A stretch of DNA of 64,000 nucleotides from positions 2,143,779 through 2,207,778 of the forward strand of contig NW_024881296.1 of the NCBI RefSeq assembly GCF_018691265.1, given 5' to 3'. The notes beneath the pieces are model-generated. The model did not search any database. It had not been told where the DNA came from and worked only from the letters and a program-made list of their open reading frames with translations. Shown here one piece after another: positions 1-12,532 of the stretch. Every line of letters starts with the position of its first letter. The first letter of the stretch is position 1. This DNA comes from Tyto alba. Its lineage: Eukaryota; Chordata; Aves; Strigiformes; Tytonidae. Both the position numbers and the translations under genes were made by a program.

Positions 1-330
1 GAACGTTTAGAAAAGTCAGAAATCTTCTGTCTCTGTACGGTCTAAGTCATTTATATTACCATGAGATACACCAGTTCTTTCCTTTGCTTCTGTGTGAACT
101 TACTGTACTGAAGAGTTGCCTCGTACAACTTCATGACAGTCCAATTCCTAATAAATCCCACCTGACTGAAATGAATTAGGTCTGGGAATATGTGTTCCAG
201 ATTATTAACCAGCACCTTTGCAAGTAACTTACCATCCACATTTATTAAAGATATTGGATGATAATTTGTGCAGTGTTCTGGATCTCTCTCTGGTCTAAGA
301 ATTATGGTAATTAGTGCTCAGAGAGAGGAT
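1..330 (-). mobile_element. L1/Tx1-clade LINE reverse transcriptase relic, truncated by window edge
   Basis: Read on the minus strand from about 330 down to 51, the translation gives the N-terminal part of an L1-clade reverse transcriptase. It holds 'RPERDPEHCTNYHPISL', then 'INVDGKLLAKVLVNNLEH' and 'PDLIHFSQVGFIRN'. These match the family pattern of a K/RPxxDP segment, a PISLLNVDxKILAKVLANRLE block and an LIHxxQxGFI block that precede catalytic motif A. A stop interrupts the frame near 317 and another lies at 51-53. After a frame change the remaining bases read 'DLDRTETEDF', a plausible decayed motif A (FDRVEW-like). The element is dead and continues beyond position 1. The family assignment rests on remembered motifs; a Tx1-like rather than true L1 origin is possible. 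No intact ORF, 3' tail or target duplication is visible. Confidence 0.72.
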
Positions 331-454
331 GTCACTCGTATGTTTCTCAGGGTGCAGAGAATAGCACATTATTACACTCCTTTTAGATTTGAGATGGATA
401 ACTCTAAGGCTATTCCTATTTTTTAACCTTGACCAGCTGCATATGGATGGTGGC
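331..454. other. Noncoding spacer between LINE relic and SINE-like relic
   Basis: This short stretch contains no reading frame of note. It may be further decayed sequence of the neighbouring LINE on the minus strand, but no motif can be recognised. Confidence 0.4.
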
Positions 455-590
455 TCAGAGCAGGTCAGGAGACCTGTGCTCCATCTCCAGCTTTGTCAGC
501 ATGGGACAAGGCACTGCTTGCTTTGACCTGGCCTCTCATTTCTAGTTGCAAATGGGAATAAAGATCTGTTAAGCTGGATTTCCATTTCAA
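455..590 (+). mobile_element. MIR-like tRNA-derived SINE relic
   Basis: The segment has the order of landmarks seen in the amniote MIR/core-SINE group: 'ggtcaggagacctgtgctcc' followed by 'atctccagctttgtcagcat', a middle part with 'tttgacctggcctctcattt', and the end 'gcaaatgggaataaagat'. The last resembles the family's 'gtaaaatggggataataat'. No poly-A tail or target-site duplication remains, as expected for an element older than birds. Assignment is by eye from remembered consensus features, so the exact subfamily is unknown. Confidence 0.45.
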
Positions 591-2176
591 AAGGCACTTG
601 TCCAAGAGGAAACACTAGGTTTGATGAACTGCATGGAATAAAAGGTACCTGCATCTTTGGTGCATGGTGCCAGGTGAAGATCTGATGACAGTCCAGAGGG
701 CTGTAAATTGAAAGGCCACTCCAGAAGGAAGGATCACTGCAGAGCTCTGCCTGAGGCTGATATAAGTAACGGTGCTGATGCTGTAGAGTGACCACTCTAA
801 AAAGCCTTTTAAGATCTTCTTAAAAGGTGCAGAGAGAGGCAGAAGATAATAAATCACCATCTGCATTTGGAGACATCAGAAAGCAGGTCTTCAAATTCTA
901 GGAGATAATTGAAGAAAGAAGAAAATTACAAACTCCCCAGGAACTTAAATGTTAAATTCAAATCTGTAAATGGACTTTAACTTCCCAAAGTCCTCAGAAG
1001 TGAGCCTGCAGTGGTCCCAAGTAATCAGTCTGGCAGAATTACCCAAACCGAAGTGCCTACTAATAACACATCTCAAAGTCTCAAGGGATTTTAGCTATGT
1101 CCTTCACCTGAGTTACACTGATCTTGCAACATTATCTGAAAATCTCTGGCTGTTAGATTCCTCTGCTGGAACATGATGTCTTCATACCACTTTCCTGGAA
1201 GAGAAAGTAATCTATGTTGCCACATCTTTATTTCTATGTGCACTCATGCAGACACACAAAGGACTGTGATAACAGTACTGTCAACTCGGTTTTCTTCACC
1301 TCTCTGTAAAACTTTTCTTTGGCTTATTTCATAGCTAATCATTGAACAGTGCAATAATTTCCACGGTGCTATTTTGGAGGATGAAAAAAAAAATCAACTT
1401 TTCCCTTCAACAACATATTCCTGCTTGACTTTCATCAAAGAGTTAAACAGCCAAGGGCTTTTAGCATCTCATTTCACTTACACACACAGGCCATTATAAC
1501 CTGCATAAACAAGGATGACAAGTTGAGATTAATGAAGGTCCCAAAGTGACAGAACAATTTAATTGTCAGAAATCATAGGAGGTGAACTTTGCCAGTGTAT
1601 TTATATAAGACTGCCATAGTCTAAAAACTTCCCTAATTGATTATGACCAATAAGTAATAACACTGGAAGCAGTTTTCTGGTATACAAATAAGAAATGACC
1701 CAAAACAGTTAATAGTGGTATTAAGATGCATAATATAAGAATGTTAGATTGATAAAATAAATTACTAATAACACTCTGCAAATAATTGTAGTGTTTATAC
1801 TTAAAAGTAGAGTGGAGAAAACTGCAGCTCTCACTAAAGTCACATGAAATGGTCTGGCTTTAGAAAAACAACTTGCAACTGTCAGGCAGGGAGCTTTACA
1901 GTGATACGACTACAGCAGAGGCAAGTATGATCCACGTTGATCTGCAGTGCAATGCTGTTTCTTCTTCTCTCTCTCTCTTGCATTACTTTAAGAAACTATA
2001 AAACTTATTTTTTGAAAGAATCTTAAAATTATCGTGCCTTTTTGTTCAAGAGGAATCAAACCATTGCTATGTAAGCAAACACACATACACACACAAATCT
2101 CCAGTACTAATTAAGGGGGGCAAGCCGTGCAAAATCTCACTTCTAACCTTTGAAAGAGTCACCAGGTAATTCAAAG
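591..2176. other. Noncoding AT-rich DNA
   Basis: Nothing gene-like is seen here. Frames of 60-100 codons at 496-866 (minus) and 970-1176 (plus) have no recognisable domains and low-complexity neighbours. Minor features are a short CT run near 1963-1979 and an AC-rich run near 2079-2095. Confidence 0.6.
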
Positions 2177-2213
2177 TTCAAAAATACAACCCACAGCTCT
2201 TTGTATTTTTGAA
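2177..2213. repeat. Perfect 13-bp inverted repeat (hairpin)
   Basis: Arm 'ttcaaaaatacaa' at 2177-2189 is the exact reverse complement of 'ttgtatttttgaa' at 2201-2213, with an 11-base loop between. No coding or RNA-gene signature surrounds it. It could be a chance foldback, the core of a small non-autonomous DNA element, or a structured transcript segment. Confidence 0.75.
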
Positions 2214-2459
2214 TTCCACATGCTTATTCTGTTGTTGCCTAAATATACTATTGCCTTTGGAACTCACCACCTCAACTGGAAGCCTGTTCAACCTGTTCCC
2301 TTGCCTTTCTATGATCATATCACCTTATTTTTCACTTCCACATATCCTGTCTTACCTTCCACTTATATCTTCTATTCAGGCTTCTCCAATGATCCCAAGC
2401 AAATCATCAAACTAATTTGAATGATAACTCTTGAAGAGCTAGAATAACCTCTCTTTTAT

Positions 2460-2502
2460 GTTTTTTTTTTTTTTCTTCCTCTTTTTTTTTTTTTTTTTTT
2501 TC
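2460..2502. repeat. Interrupted poly-T / pyrimidine tract
   Basis: Two long T runs are separated by 'cttcctc'. The tract is followed directly by 'ccagaag', which looks like a 3' splice-site pyrimidine tract plus AG, but no open exon follows. Treated as a low-complexity pyrimidine run. Confidence 0.85.
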
Positions 2503-2599
2503 CAGAAGGTAAGTAACTAACTGTGCTGGCAGCATTCCCCATTCTAAATATAAAGAATATCTTTTCATTCCAGTAATATTTTACTTAAATGGCTGCCAG

Positions 2600-2699
2600 G
2601 GATGGTTGTATAATTGATCCTGCCTTCCAGCAGGAGAACAGAATATATGGCCTATGGAGTTCCCTTCCAGTCTTACATTTCAATGATTCTCTAATGATA
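2600..2699 (+). mobile_element. CR1-like LINE 3' end, plus orientation
   Basis: The segment ends like a CR1/L3 3' end read on the plus strand: 'tgatcctgccttccagcagg', then 'tggcctatggagttcccttc' and 'cagtcttacatttcaatgat', closing with 'tgattctctaatgata'. This resembles the family's 'ggtcccttccaacc' block and the degenerate ATTCTATGA tail repeats that terminate CR1. Only the last 100 bases or so can be recognised; CR1 copies are usually 5'-truncated. The divergence suggests an old insertion. Confidence 0.55.
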
Positions 2700-4876
2700 A
2701 AGCAAAAAGGCAGCACTTAATGCATTTCACTCATATCACCTCATAACTGTCCTTCCACACAACTAAATCAGGCTCGTTGCACCACCTTGCCCTCTTAGTT
2801 ACAACAGCACGTGTCAACTTAGCTATTCCAAACTTCTTCCAATATGCAAACCAAATAGGATACTGTAGACCAAGCTCTGCCTCAATATACATGAGCTGTT
2901 CCCATTAGATCAAAGCGAAAGGTAAATATAGCTGAGGCAGAAATTGTCTCCATATGTCATATGCAGCCTGACTGGTGTTTTATAAAATGATACTTACTGT
3001 CACCAGCAATCTGTGAAAACACTCCCAATTTCCATGGGATCTTCCCCTCGCCATTCTTTTCAAATGCTCAGAAAAGGGTTTGATTTTTTCACAGGAATTT
3101 TTGCAAGCAGAAAGTCTACACTTACTTTTCAACAAGAGCTGGGAAACCTCAGTCCCAAATGCATTAGATGTTTTTGGAGTTCAGAAAGAAAGTGCCCACA
3201 CTTCAGTTTAGATTAGTTAGCCATATCTTGATAAAAGCTGAGGTCTAACTAACCTTCCTTACTGCTGCTTTGAATAAGACATACGCAGCATTAAGGGCAA
3301 ACTCTTTCCTCTCAAGATTAGCTTCTCCTTGATGAATACATTATCTGCAGGACTTTTAGCAGAGATATTTTTGGTTTTGGAAATGGCCAGACAAATACCT
3401 TGTGTAAATCTCTTTCAGATAGTAGATCACTTCTAGGTGCTGCTTGGCTGATGGATTTTGAGAAATGAATATTCGAAATTCATGATGTCTTGGCTGGTCC
3501 CTGATGTGTTTTAATTCTTTGATCAGAAAAATGTAATTGCTTAAAAAAAAGGTATGTGTCTTGAAGGACTGGGAAAATTAATTCAAAATGTGCTTTCACA
3601 ACCAGCTAAGGTTATTTACAGAGAGGCTGGGCCTCTATAACCTTTTTCCCCCTAAAATTTGTCGTATGTTTATTTACAGAATGGGAAGGAAAAGGAGGAC
3701 AAATCTAACGCCAAAGGGTTAACAAAATGTAGTTTTTGGGGGAAGGCTCAGGTCACACTCCTCTTGAGTCAACATACGCTTTCAAGACTTTTATCATTGT
3801 TAAAATCCTCACCGATAACAAAACCAGAACTCCTTAACCTTCTTACGTCACCTCCCATTGGAAGTTTGGGAGCCCAGCTTGTAGCTGGGTTGGGAAGGAC
3901 AAGCTACAAACATCATGGTTTGGCTCCAGCTCTTTTACTTGATAAGTCCAAAACAGTCCACTTTGACAGGCTCTTTATATGCAAGCTTGAAAAATAACCT
4001 ATTTAGCATTCCCCAGCCCTAGCACATGATTTCACTGGGAAACTATGCAAAAGATACTTTGGAAATAAATATGCACAAGAAATTACAACTCTGTCTGAAT
4101 GACCCCCTACCTTGGAATGTCTAGAACTGTGAGAATTATAAGGTCAGGAAATATGTACAGGCCTAGTGCCTCGAAAAGTTACTATTCCTTATTAGGAATC
4201 TGCACAGACATGGAAGCAGGAGTTGTATAAACTAAAAGGAAGATTTTTTTTCCTGTCGCTTACATGCCTAGTCCTTGACCTATCCCATTTATAGTTTCCT
4301 TTAAGATACTATGCATTGCAAGTTCATTTGTTTCCTAGTAGTCCTCCAGCAGTGATCTTCAGATCCAGCCAATACTGCAGACAGAGCAGGGCTATGTAAG
4401 CAGAAGCTTGAAATTTATATACCTATAAAATCACAGGTATTCATTTATATCACTGCTAACAATTTTGAGCTCTGACTCTACAATTTCCAGGTAAAAGGTA
4501 TCCTTACTCTCTGCCTGAAAATCTTAAATGCAGACATATAGAACTGTTTAGTCTGCTTTACTATAAATAGGAGGTAATATCTTATTTCAAACAAAAAGCA
4601 TACCATAAACTACACACTTAATTTTGACAGATTGTGCGTTCCTATATATGGCGCGGTCCTGCTGTGCTTTCATGGATCAAACTCTGTGTCTCCTAACAGT
4701 GCAATTCCAAATATCGCCTTTTGTTATATTTCACACCTTTGCATTTTTTAACTAATAATTTTCTCTGCATAAAAGTACTCTATTCTGCAGTATTCAATTG
4801 TAGGCTTGTGCAGGCAACACAGTAGCCTCTCAAGAGCTGAAAGGTGCTTGCAAGAAGAAATTCTTGCCATTTCCTT
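2700..4876. other. Noncoding DNA with a minor hairpin
   Basis: No gene is supported. The 112-codon plus-strand frame at 3659-3997 has no recognisable domain. At 3610-3642 there is an imperfect hairpin (outer arms 'ggttat'/'ataacc', inner arms 'agaggc'/'gcctct'). Confidence 0.55.
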
Positions 4877-4902
4877 CCCCCCCCCCCCCCCCCCCCCCCC
4901 CC
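4877..4902. repeat. Poly-C homopolymer, 26 bp
   Basis: An uninterrupted run of 26 C residues (poly-G on the other strand). It produces the proline-rich start of a spurious frame beginning at 4864. Runs this long are hard to sequence, so its true length is uncertain. Confidence 0.95.
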
Positions 4903-7900
4903 AATTCAAATGACACAATTAGACAATCAATTCTCAACATTCAGAATACCACTGCTGAAGAACACCCCCAAAATCTGCAAAAGAAAAATAACTGCTTTTC
5001 CATTGTAGATAAAGCTTTCAGTGAACATTCTCCTCTGTATCCCCCCAGTTTTTCATTAAATTGTATGGTGTGTTTATTCTTCTAGTGAACAGACCCATTA
5101 TATGACTTAAAAGTGTTAATGTACACAGAACTGACATGTCCATTACATCCATACACACTGATACGTAGATTACAGAGAAGTTCAGGTTACCCAATTAAGA
5201 ATTTGAGCTGCATTTTGGAAACTGAGAAGCAGGAGGGATCACTGGTTGGAGTATTTCAGATTACATGCTGATAAAGACACTGTTTGCAGAATATTGGTCC
5301 ACTGTGTCCAAACAGCAGCAATCAGGAGAGTGGAACTGAAGAGAAAGACCCAAGCCCAAATATTCAAAATGCTAACTCCTAGTCCAGCCTCTGAGAATTG
5401 AAAAAATTAGACTGAAAATAGGGGATGGGGCTTGTCCTCCTGCCAGTGTGGAAGTTCGGTCTGGAGGATGGGTGCAGGTAAAACCCACTGCACGGGTCCT
5501 GGGCATGCCCAGGGCAGCTGGCCTTGTTCCTTTGCATCCCGCCTCCTCACTTGCACCGGGACTCATGCTTTAGGCTAAACAGCCCGTGTAGCCATTGACA
5601 CAAACATAAAGTTAAAATAAATAAAAAAAAAACCAACCAAACCAACCCTGCTGTACCAGGAATATGGCCCAACCAGTATGTACTTTCTCAGTGCTTCAGA
5701 GCTGTGGGGTTAGGGCAGATTTTGCCACACGAGCCTTTCTGATTTGAGCCTATCATTGGTTATCAGAGAAAGTCAGCTTTAGTTAAAAAAACCTAAAAAT
5801 AGTGCAAGAAGTGTTCTGAGCCCTTAATTAGGCTGAAAACTTAGGTATTATAACTGTCAAAGGTGTCCAGTGACTTAGAACTGGAAGACTGAAAAAAAAA
5901 TCTGCTGGGGGCAATAAGACTTTTGTCCTCTACAGGGCTCCTGCAAGGGGGCTCAAGCCACAATTATGAATTCTGTGGGTTGGCAATATTGCTTTGTGTG
6001 AGTATAAATATCTCAAGTTCTGTGGGACAACAGCATACTTTTCTCGGTGCTTTGAGACTTCTTTTCTCCCTGGTAAGGTCTGTGCCATGAATCATTTCAG
6101 GTTACCAGGAGATTCTCCACTGACTTCAATGGGAACAGAATTGAACCTCAAGCAGTTGTCAGAGGAGAACACTGATAAAGGCAGCTCTAGCCGTTTCCAT
6201 TTTATTTAAAGATGTTGTTACGTGCTTTGACAGGTCAGCACTGCACATTTAAACATTCAGTTACTGTAGCTTTAGTGAAAGTGATTCTCTCTAGCAATAC
6301 AAATCTCTGGTTACCAAACATTTACTTTATGATCTCGAAAAGATAATCTAACAACATTCAGAGTTTTCTGTTTCCAAATAAAATGAATTCACGATATGCC
6401 CTTCTGTTATTGTTACAGACTGTACAGATAAATTTAACTCCTTTATCTCATGCTGATCTTTCAAATAAAGTTCATTATTGTATCAGGTATGTTCACAGTT
6501 ACCAATGATTGTTTAATATTAAACACCCTTTGCCAATAAAGCTCCATATATAATTGACTGTTACAATCTTGGTTACAGCTGGTCCAATAATAAAAGACAT
6601 AATTAAAATCACATTCAGATTTCCAAGATAACCACTTTGGCCTCACTCGTGCAGAAAGTAGGACTTTGTAACTGTCCTAGAGACCAGACTGTGGCCATTT
6701 CTCCAAGAAAGCCCCTGATCAGTGGAAGACTGCAGAAGCTGTTTCTCTGTGTCAACTGCTGTCTCCTTTAGGAAGAAGGGGGCTGAAATTTCAGTGCTTT
6801 CAGGCATATTTCTAGATGGTCAAATTCCTCAGAAGTCAAGATGAACTTTTGAACAGTGAGACTTAGCTGAAAAACCTATACCACTTTCTTTAGCTTCCTA
6901 CAATGTTTTTATAACAACAGTTTTCCTAATACCATTTTTTTTTCCCATCTAGCCCCAACTTAAAAAAACTTTAGTGAAAATCTATTCATATGTATTTGGG
7001 TTTGTAGTAGATGATGGTATTCTTTTCCTGAGATAAAAGTAATAGAATCTTCTTTGCTTGTGACTCTATCAGAATGCTTACCAAAGATTTCACCTTGCTT
7101 TGACATAATGTACCACAATGAAGACTTAATATGCCATTACTAAAAACTCTCAGATTAGATGCTACGAATTGCAGTGGCTTAAAAAGGAAATCAGTGAATT
7201 TATAAGTTAACTTCGTGGCACACATTTTTTTTTTTTGCACTACGTAAGTAGCAAATGATAGCCTAAACTATAGATAGGCTTGATAGGATAAAGCAGGGAG
7301 ACATGCCTCCTTACCCATCAAAGCACAGGTAACTCCCAAATAGGCACTGCCCAGGAGCAGGAAAGCATGGCTGATACTTCAGCAGAAATCTGGACCTGTT
7401 GTCTCCAAAACCTGTAATCATATAATCCTGCATGCCAAGGGACACACTCCCTCCCCAGAATGGAAAAAAGTTTATTCTCTGCTGACCTATGATTGCTCTC
7501 ACAGCTGATACAGGTGTAACTCTGTATGTTACTCTTATATGAAGTAGGTAATAATATCTCTGTTTACTCTTAAGGAACTGCAGAAGTATATACTAATAAT
7601 AGCTAAAACTGCTACCACGTGGAAGAGACTAACTATCCAACCCTGAGCAGCCAGCCTGACTTGTGGCAGATTAGATGGAGATCTGAAAGTAGTGGCATAG
7701 ATAGAGTTGATCTTGCTCTGAATCTAACATCATCTCATCGAAACATTTTCAATTATACACTCCACAAAATAAATTCATCTTAACCATGAACAGCACAAAG
7801 AACAGCTGCATTCTGCTCCACTCCTCCAATTATCTTCCTCCTCCAAATACTCATCTTAAAGAATTGAGATCCTGATGCCAACAGGAACAGGCAATTATCA

Positions 7901-10029
7901 CAGCGCAAAATAAGGAGTCCTTCCCTGGTAATCTAACCTTACAAGAAACCATTCCAAACAAACTTTGGCAGAACCAGATGTGAGGAGTAGTCTCTTGTCT
8001 TGACCCAGTCATCTTACATCATCCAATTTTCTTAATATTAACATTAGAAAGGACTAGCAGTTCAACTCTTCTTTCTTTCTTTAAATAAAGCAAGCACACA
8101 GGGAAACTAAACACACTACATGTTTAAAGAGATAGAAATAAACATAACTGAGAAAAGGAAATGAATAAAGTTCCTACCAGAAGACTAGCTCACTGTCACC
8201 AGAACTTCAGCTACAGGCCAAAATTTCATCCAGGGCCCACCAGTGTTATTCCAGGCACTTCAACCACACTGCTGTAGTTCACACCCTCTGAAGAACTGAA
8301 CCCTTGCACATGAACATGTAATTATGGCTAGGCAGTCTTGACCACTGGTTTCTTCATTTCTGGGTTATCCTGAAATAATCCAGGAAAAGATCTGTGGTAT
8401 CTGAGATGTCATCTTTTCTCCTTTTTATCCAGAATCGGTCCCGCTGTGGCTGGCTGAAGCTTTCTTCTTTGCCCTTCCTTCACATATTTAGCCTCTGCCT
8501 TATGGGGTGGACTGGCGAGGCTGTGTCAGTGGTACTCAGCAGAAATCAGATGTTGCCAGTTTTTGAGCAGACTCCCAACTCATCCAAATCTCTTCACACT
8601 GGGTGCAGTGATCTAGGAAAGCCCTGATGATGTGCAGAGCTATTTTGCAGCCATGCCCTTGTGTTCATCTGTTCCATTCAAGTGAGTGAACACTACTGCA
8701 AGAAACTTTGCTTCCAAGCTTCCTTGCTTTTTAAATTTATACCCAAAATCTGCACTGAGAAAGTGGCTTGGTGTTTCCATACAGAAAGAAAACCCATTTA
8801 TTTTTATGAAGCTAAATAAAAATGATCTTACATGGCACTTTGGAGTGAAAATGAATTTGGGGTAATTCAAAACAGTAACCTACAGAGAACTGACCTACAG
8901 AGGATACTAGCTATGTAGGATAGTATTAGGTTCGGTAACACCCTTCTCAGAGCATCATTACAAAGTGCTTTTCAAAGCAGCTCTGATCTCATGTTTGGTT
9001 CAGTGTTTCTGTTGTCATACATTATTTTCAGAATATGCACAAGGAAAAGTATCTCTCAGACCTGGGACATCAAAAGGGAAACAAGTTTTGCACATGGTCA
9101 CTCAGGTTTCCTGCACATGTCTGTGGTGAGATTTTAACTTCATCTGGTCAGCTCTCAGAGCCCGACAAAGCATCTTTATTCAGCAGCAGGTCTGAGCCTC
9201 TCACTTGTCACAATGACTGACCCACTTCTCCCCCCCATCTAAAAAGTGAACACACATGATGTATGTTTTAATGTAATACAGGGCTCCCCTCGTTGTGTCT
9301 CATTCATTCAACAGCTTCCCCTATCTGGCACCAAAGCCTGATTAAATATTAACATGGGGTGGGTCCTATTATTTCCTGACTTCCAAGAATCCATTGGTAA
9401 ATTGAGATCTAGCTGCTAAAAATTTCTGACACAATATAATTTGTATTGAACCCCTTTCGATGCCAGAGTGCCAGTGTTAATAAATCAGGCTGTTCACATT
9501 GAATAAATCTATTTAAATACTTATAAAATATTAAAGATACATTTGGGAAAAGCCTCTAAGGTGATTGTTGCACCCATGCACCTCACAGTAACTAATTTAT
9601 TAAAGAGTTTGCAAACCTGGGAAGGAAGGGAGAAGAAAAATGGTTTCATAAACCAAGAGCAGAAGCCAATTTTTCAGCTCAGATGATGAAAGGAAGCATG
9701 CATTTCTAATCAAAAAGACAGATACGCCTTTTCTCTCCCACCATTCCCTCAACAGCAAAGTGCCTTTTCATCATCAACGACACTCCATTCCTAATGTCTG
9801 CTGAGGCCTTTCTGCACCTTCTCCATACACTAGTAATGTACACACAGCATCCCTTTGAAACAAGAGCCCATTAGCCGTGGCAGACTACCTTTTCACATGA
9901 AGTCCTTCCGTTGGTAGTCATCAGCAGAGTGCTAAATCATCCCAACTGGGCATGCTCACATCATGGCAGTGGGATAAACAGATATTTAGGGCTGAAGAAT
10001 GAAAATTGCTTTTCTACCTTTCTTGAAGG
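4903..10029. other. Noncoding AT-rich DNA
   Basis: No exon, RNA gene or intact transposon is seen. Frames in this block are at most 84 codons and unassignable. It includes one copy of a dispersed short motif (6115-6135, listed separately) and a weak MIR-like tail near 9205-9255 that is not strong enough to call. The part at 9440-9620 is AT-rich and looks like possible conserved noncoding DNA, but that cannot be judged from one sequence. Confidence 0.55.
6115..6135 (+). repeat. Copy of a dispersed 'CCACTGACTTCAATGGGAA' motif
   Basis: The string 'ccactgacttcaatgggaa' belongs to a short, nearly palindromic motif seen again at about 17743-17810, 24548-24612, 33101-33175, 52391-52412 and 56514-56540. 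From memory it resembles the core of an old interspersed repeat common in birds, turtles and crocodilians. I do not know its catalogue name. Confidence 0.5.
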
Positions 10030-10107
10030 TTTTTTTTGTTTGTTTGTTTGTTGGGTTTTTTTTTTGTTTGTTTGTTTGCTTTTGTTTTTGTTTTTGTTTT
10101 TTTTTTA
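10030..10107. repeat. (GTTT)n / (GTTTTT)n microsatellite
   Basis: T runs interspersed with GTTT and GTTTTT units. They encode the Phe/Leu/Val-rich tail of a spurious plus-strand frame. This is a simple repeat, probably grown from a poly-A tail on the minus strand. Confidence 0.9.
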
Positions 10108-11083
10108 ATGGAAAGGTCATAAACTACACAGGGAACATCTAGCTCTCCTCTCTCCCCCCTTTTCCCCCTCCCTTAAATACAGATTTTTTAACAAATCCAC
10201 TTTTGCTTACACTCAGGTCATCTGTAATTTTAGACCTTCAACCACCAGCCAGTCCCCTTTAAAGATTACATAGTAAATGCGACCATAAATTTGCCCCACA
10301 ATAAGAAACGAGTTTGAGCATGCCCTGAAAGAGGGATTTATGTGATTGTTTTCCCTCCGGTGGGCGTGGTGAAGGGATATAGAAACTGTCAGTGAGAGTA
10401 GCAAGCGGGGTGATACTTCACAATAGCTACCTGAGTAATGCAAGAGAGATTAAGCCTAAATTGAGGACTGCCATTTCAGAGGACAATTAATTTTCAGGCT
10501 GTCATAAAAGCTCTGTTGACATTTCTCAGCCGAGATTTTGCTTCTTGCTCATGCAGGCAGTGGTGCTGCTGCCGTTCTTTGGGCTATGTCTAGGGGGGGT
10601 TCCCCCTGGAAAAACCTCCTCTGACAGGCAAGAAAGCTTCTGTATATTTTGTTAATGCTGACTTGTAGGTGTTCGCCTGAGAGCCCATCTCAGACACTCA
10701 ACAACTGTTTTTCCATAAGTGCCTGGTTCGGTATCCTAATGCGGTTGGGCAGACCAAAACCAAGGCAACTGAATTACAAGCAGCTGCCCCTGACCACATT
10801 TAGGCAAGGGGTCTGCTTGTGAGACCCCTTTTCTCGTCCCTTTCTTTTTAACCCCAGAAAGCACCTGGGAGCACAACGGACTATACCTAGGAATGGGAAA
10901 TCTATTGATCTCTGACCACACCATATGTGGGTAAAATGCTTTTCTGCATGCTCAAGTCATCCTCCAAGTCAGCAACGAATTCTACCACAAGAGATGACAG
11001 ATGACGGTTCCAGATCCACAAAGAGAAATCCTGGCCCCTGCCTGACAGTAATACCAGAATTGCTTTTTGCTTTAGTGACAGTA
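10108..11083. other. Noncoding DNA
   Basis: No gene is recognised. Overlapping frames of 60-76 codons on both strands have no domains. The segment around 10440-10600 has balanced composition and could be conserved noncoding sequence, which cannot be tested here. Confidence 0.5.
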
Positions 11084-11315
11084 ATCATAGACTCATTTAG
11101 GTTGTAAAAGACCTTTAAGATCATTGAGTCCAGCCATTAACTTAGTACTGCCAAGTCCAGCACTAAACCATGTCCCTAAGTGCCACACCTACATGTCTAA
11201 ATATCTCCAGGGGTGGTGACTCAACCACTTCCCTGGGCAGCCTGTTCCAATGCTTGACAACCCTTTCTGTGATGAAATTTTTACTAATATCCAATCTAAA
11301 CTCCACTCGAGCTCA
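11084..11315 (-). mobile_element. CR1 LINE 3' end, 5'-truncated, minus orientation
   Basis: The plus strand shows the reverse complement of a CR1 3' terminus. It starts with 'aatcatagactcatttaggt' (the remnant of the ATTCTATG tail repeats), then 'aaaagacctttaagatcatt' and 'gagtccagccattaactta'. Later come 'ctccaggggtggtgactcaa', 'ccctgggcagcctgttccaa' and 'aatatccaatctaaactcc'. These landmarks are in canonical order and are diagnostic of the avian CR1 family. Similarity fades near 11315, the usual 5' truncation. The plus-strand frame of 118 codons starting at 11170 is antisense read-through of this element, not a gene. This copy is the main evidence that the host is a bird. Confidence 0.92.
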
Positions 11316-12532
11316 CTATGACAACAGACTGACATCCCCTAAAACTATTTGGCCAGTGTGGCTTGGGGCATGTTCTTCCAGGAGGGTGACTAAAAGGAGG
11401 TGCCTAAGTGAGCTACGGGGCAGCTCAGAGAGCCCAGAGACAACAAATGAATGTACTAAACTTTGGAAAAGGAATCTGCTACAGGAAGACCGCTACAAAA
11501 CTCCACATCATGGTACCTGGCTGTAAGCACCCCTGTTGGAAGTGGTTGGCCTTGCAACTAAGTCCATATTACCAGTGAAAAACTGCCTGTCAAGAGGCAG
11601 CTGCTTTGTATGAATATACAAATGTTTGTGTACAGAGATTGAAGGATGAAAGGGTTAATTATCCAACAAACCCAGGCAGAAGGGCAAAAAAAAGTTTCAA
11701 GCTCAGGGAGGTTATCATTGCCTTTTGCGCAGGCTGGTTTTAATCACTTTCTTGTACCTCTCCCTGACTTCATTTATCAAGCCTTCACATAAAAGTTGCA
11801 AAGTGAGGTTATTCAGCGGATACCTCCATTCATCTTGGATGATTGACCAGGGTGGTTTGCAGTACAAGCCAACCTGGGTGATGGCATTCCTCTTGTTTTC
11901 ATTGCACAGCCTGCTTTCATTTTATGCTATAATTGTGTTTTCACAAAACCATAACCAAGCAGGCTACAGATCCCAGGTTCCAGATTTATTTACAAACACC
12001 CCTGACCAGCCCCCTCTGCCTTCTCCTGTTATCTGCTTTATGCTGCTTTGGATCTTACCGCCAGGAGTCTGGGGTGGATTAGCACAAGATAGGAACTAGA
12101 TCCAATCTAACCAAGGGGACCTAATCAACCCGTGCTTCCACCCCCGCTCCTCCTCCTCAGCAAGAATCCAAGTCCTGCTTCCACACAAGCATTTCATGGG
12201 AACTGGTACCTGATACTAAATACTGCTTTGTGACTTTTCAGGAGTGGTGTCAACCTCAGGCAGGTAACAGAAGTGCTGGTCTTGTTTGACAGAAAGACGT
12301 AAGCTGCTCCAGCAGGCAATTCAGGAGGTGTGAGTGAAGAGGCCACGTCTCTTGGGAGGCTGTCCAGGGACCTGAGGATCATCATCTCTGCACCTCCACC
12401 AGATGGGACATTAAGGTGAATGAGGCAAGTTATAGATACTCTTAATGCTCAAGGTGCATATATATCGGCAAACAGCAAGAAAAGAGCAAATAGTTTAACC
12501 ATCTTTTTTATTAATGTAAATAAGACCTGAGT
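11316..12532. other. Noncoding DNA
   Basis: A 124-codon plus-strand frame (11725-12099) has hydrophobic stretches but no recognisable family and no clear gene context. The rest shows nothing. Confidence 0.5.

Noticed and set aside
2460..2510. Pyrimidine tract plus 'ccag' as a 3' splice site
   Set aside because: No open exon or downstream donor follows; the tract is a simple repeat.
4864..5085. Proline-rich 73-codon frame
   Set aside because: The proline run is the poly-C tract; the remainder is unassignable.
11170..11526. 118-codon plus-strand frame
   Set aside because: Its first part is antisense CR1 3' sequence; the rest has no recognisable domain.
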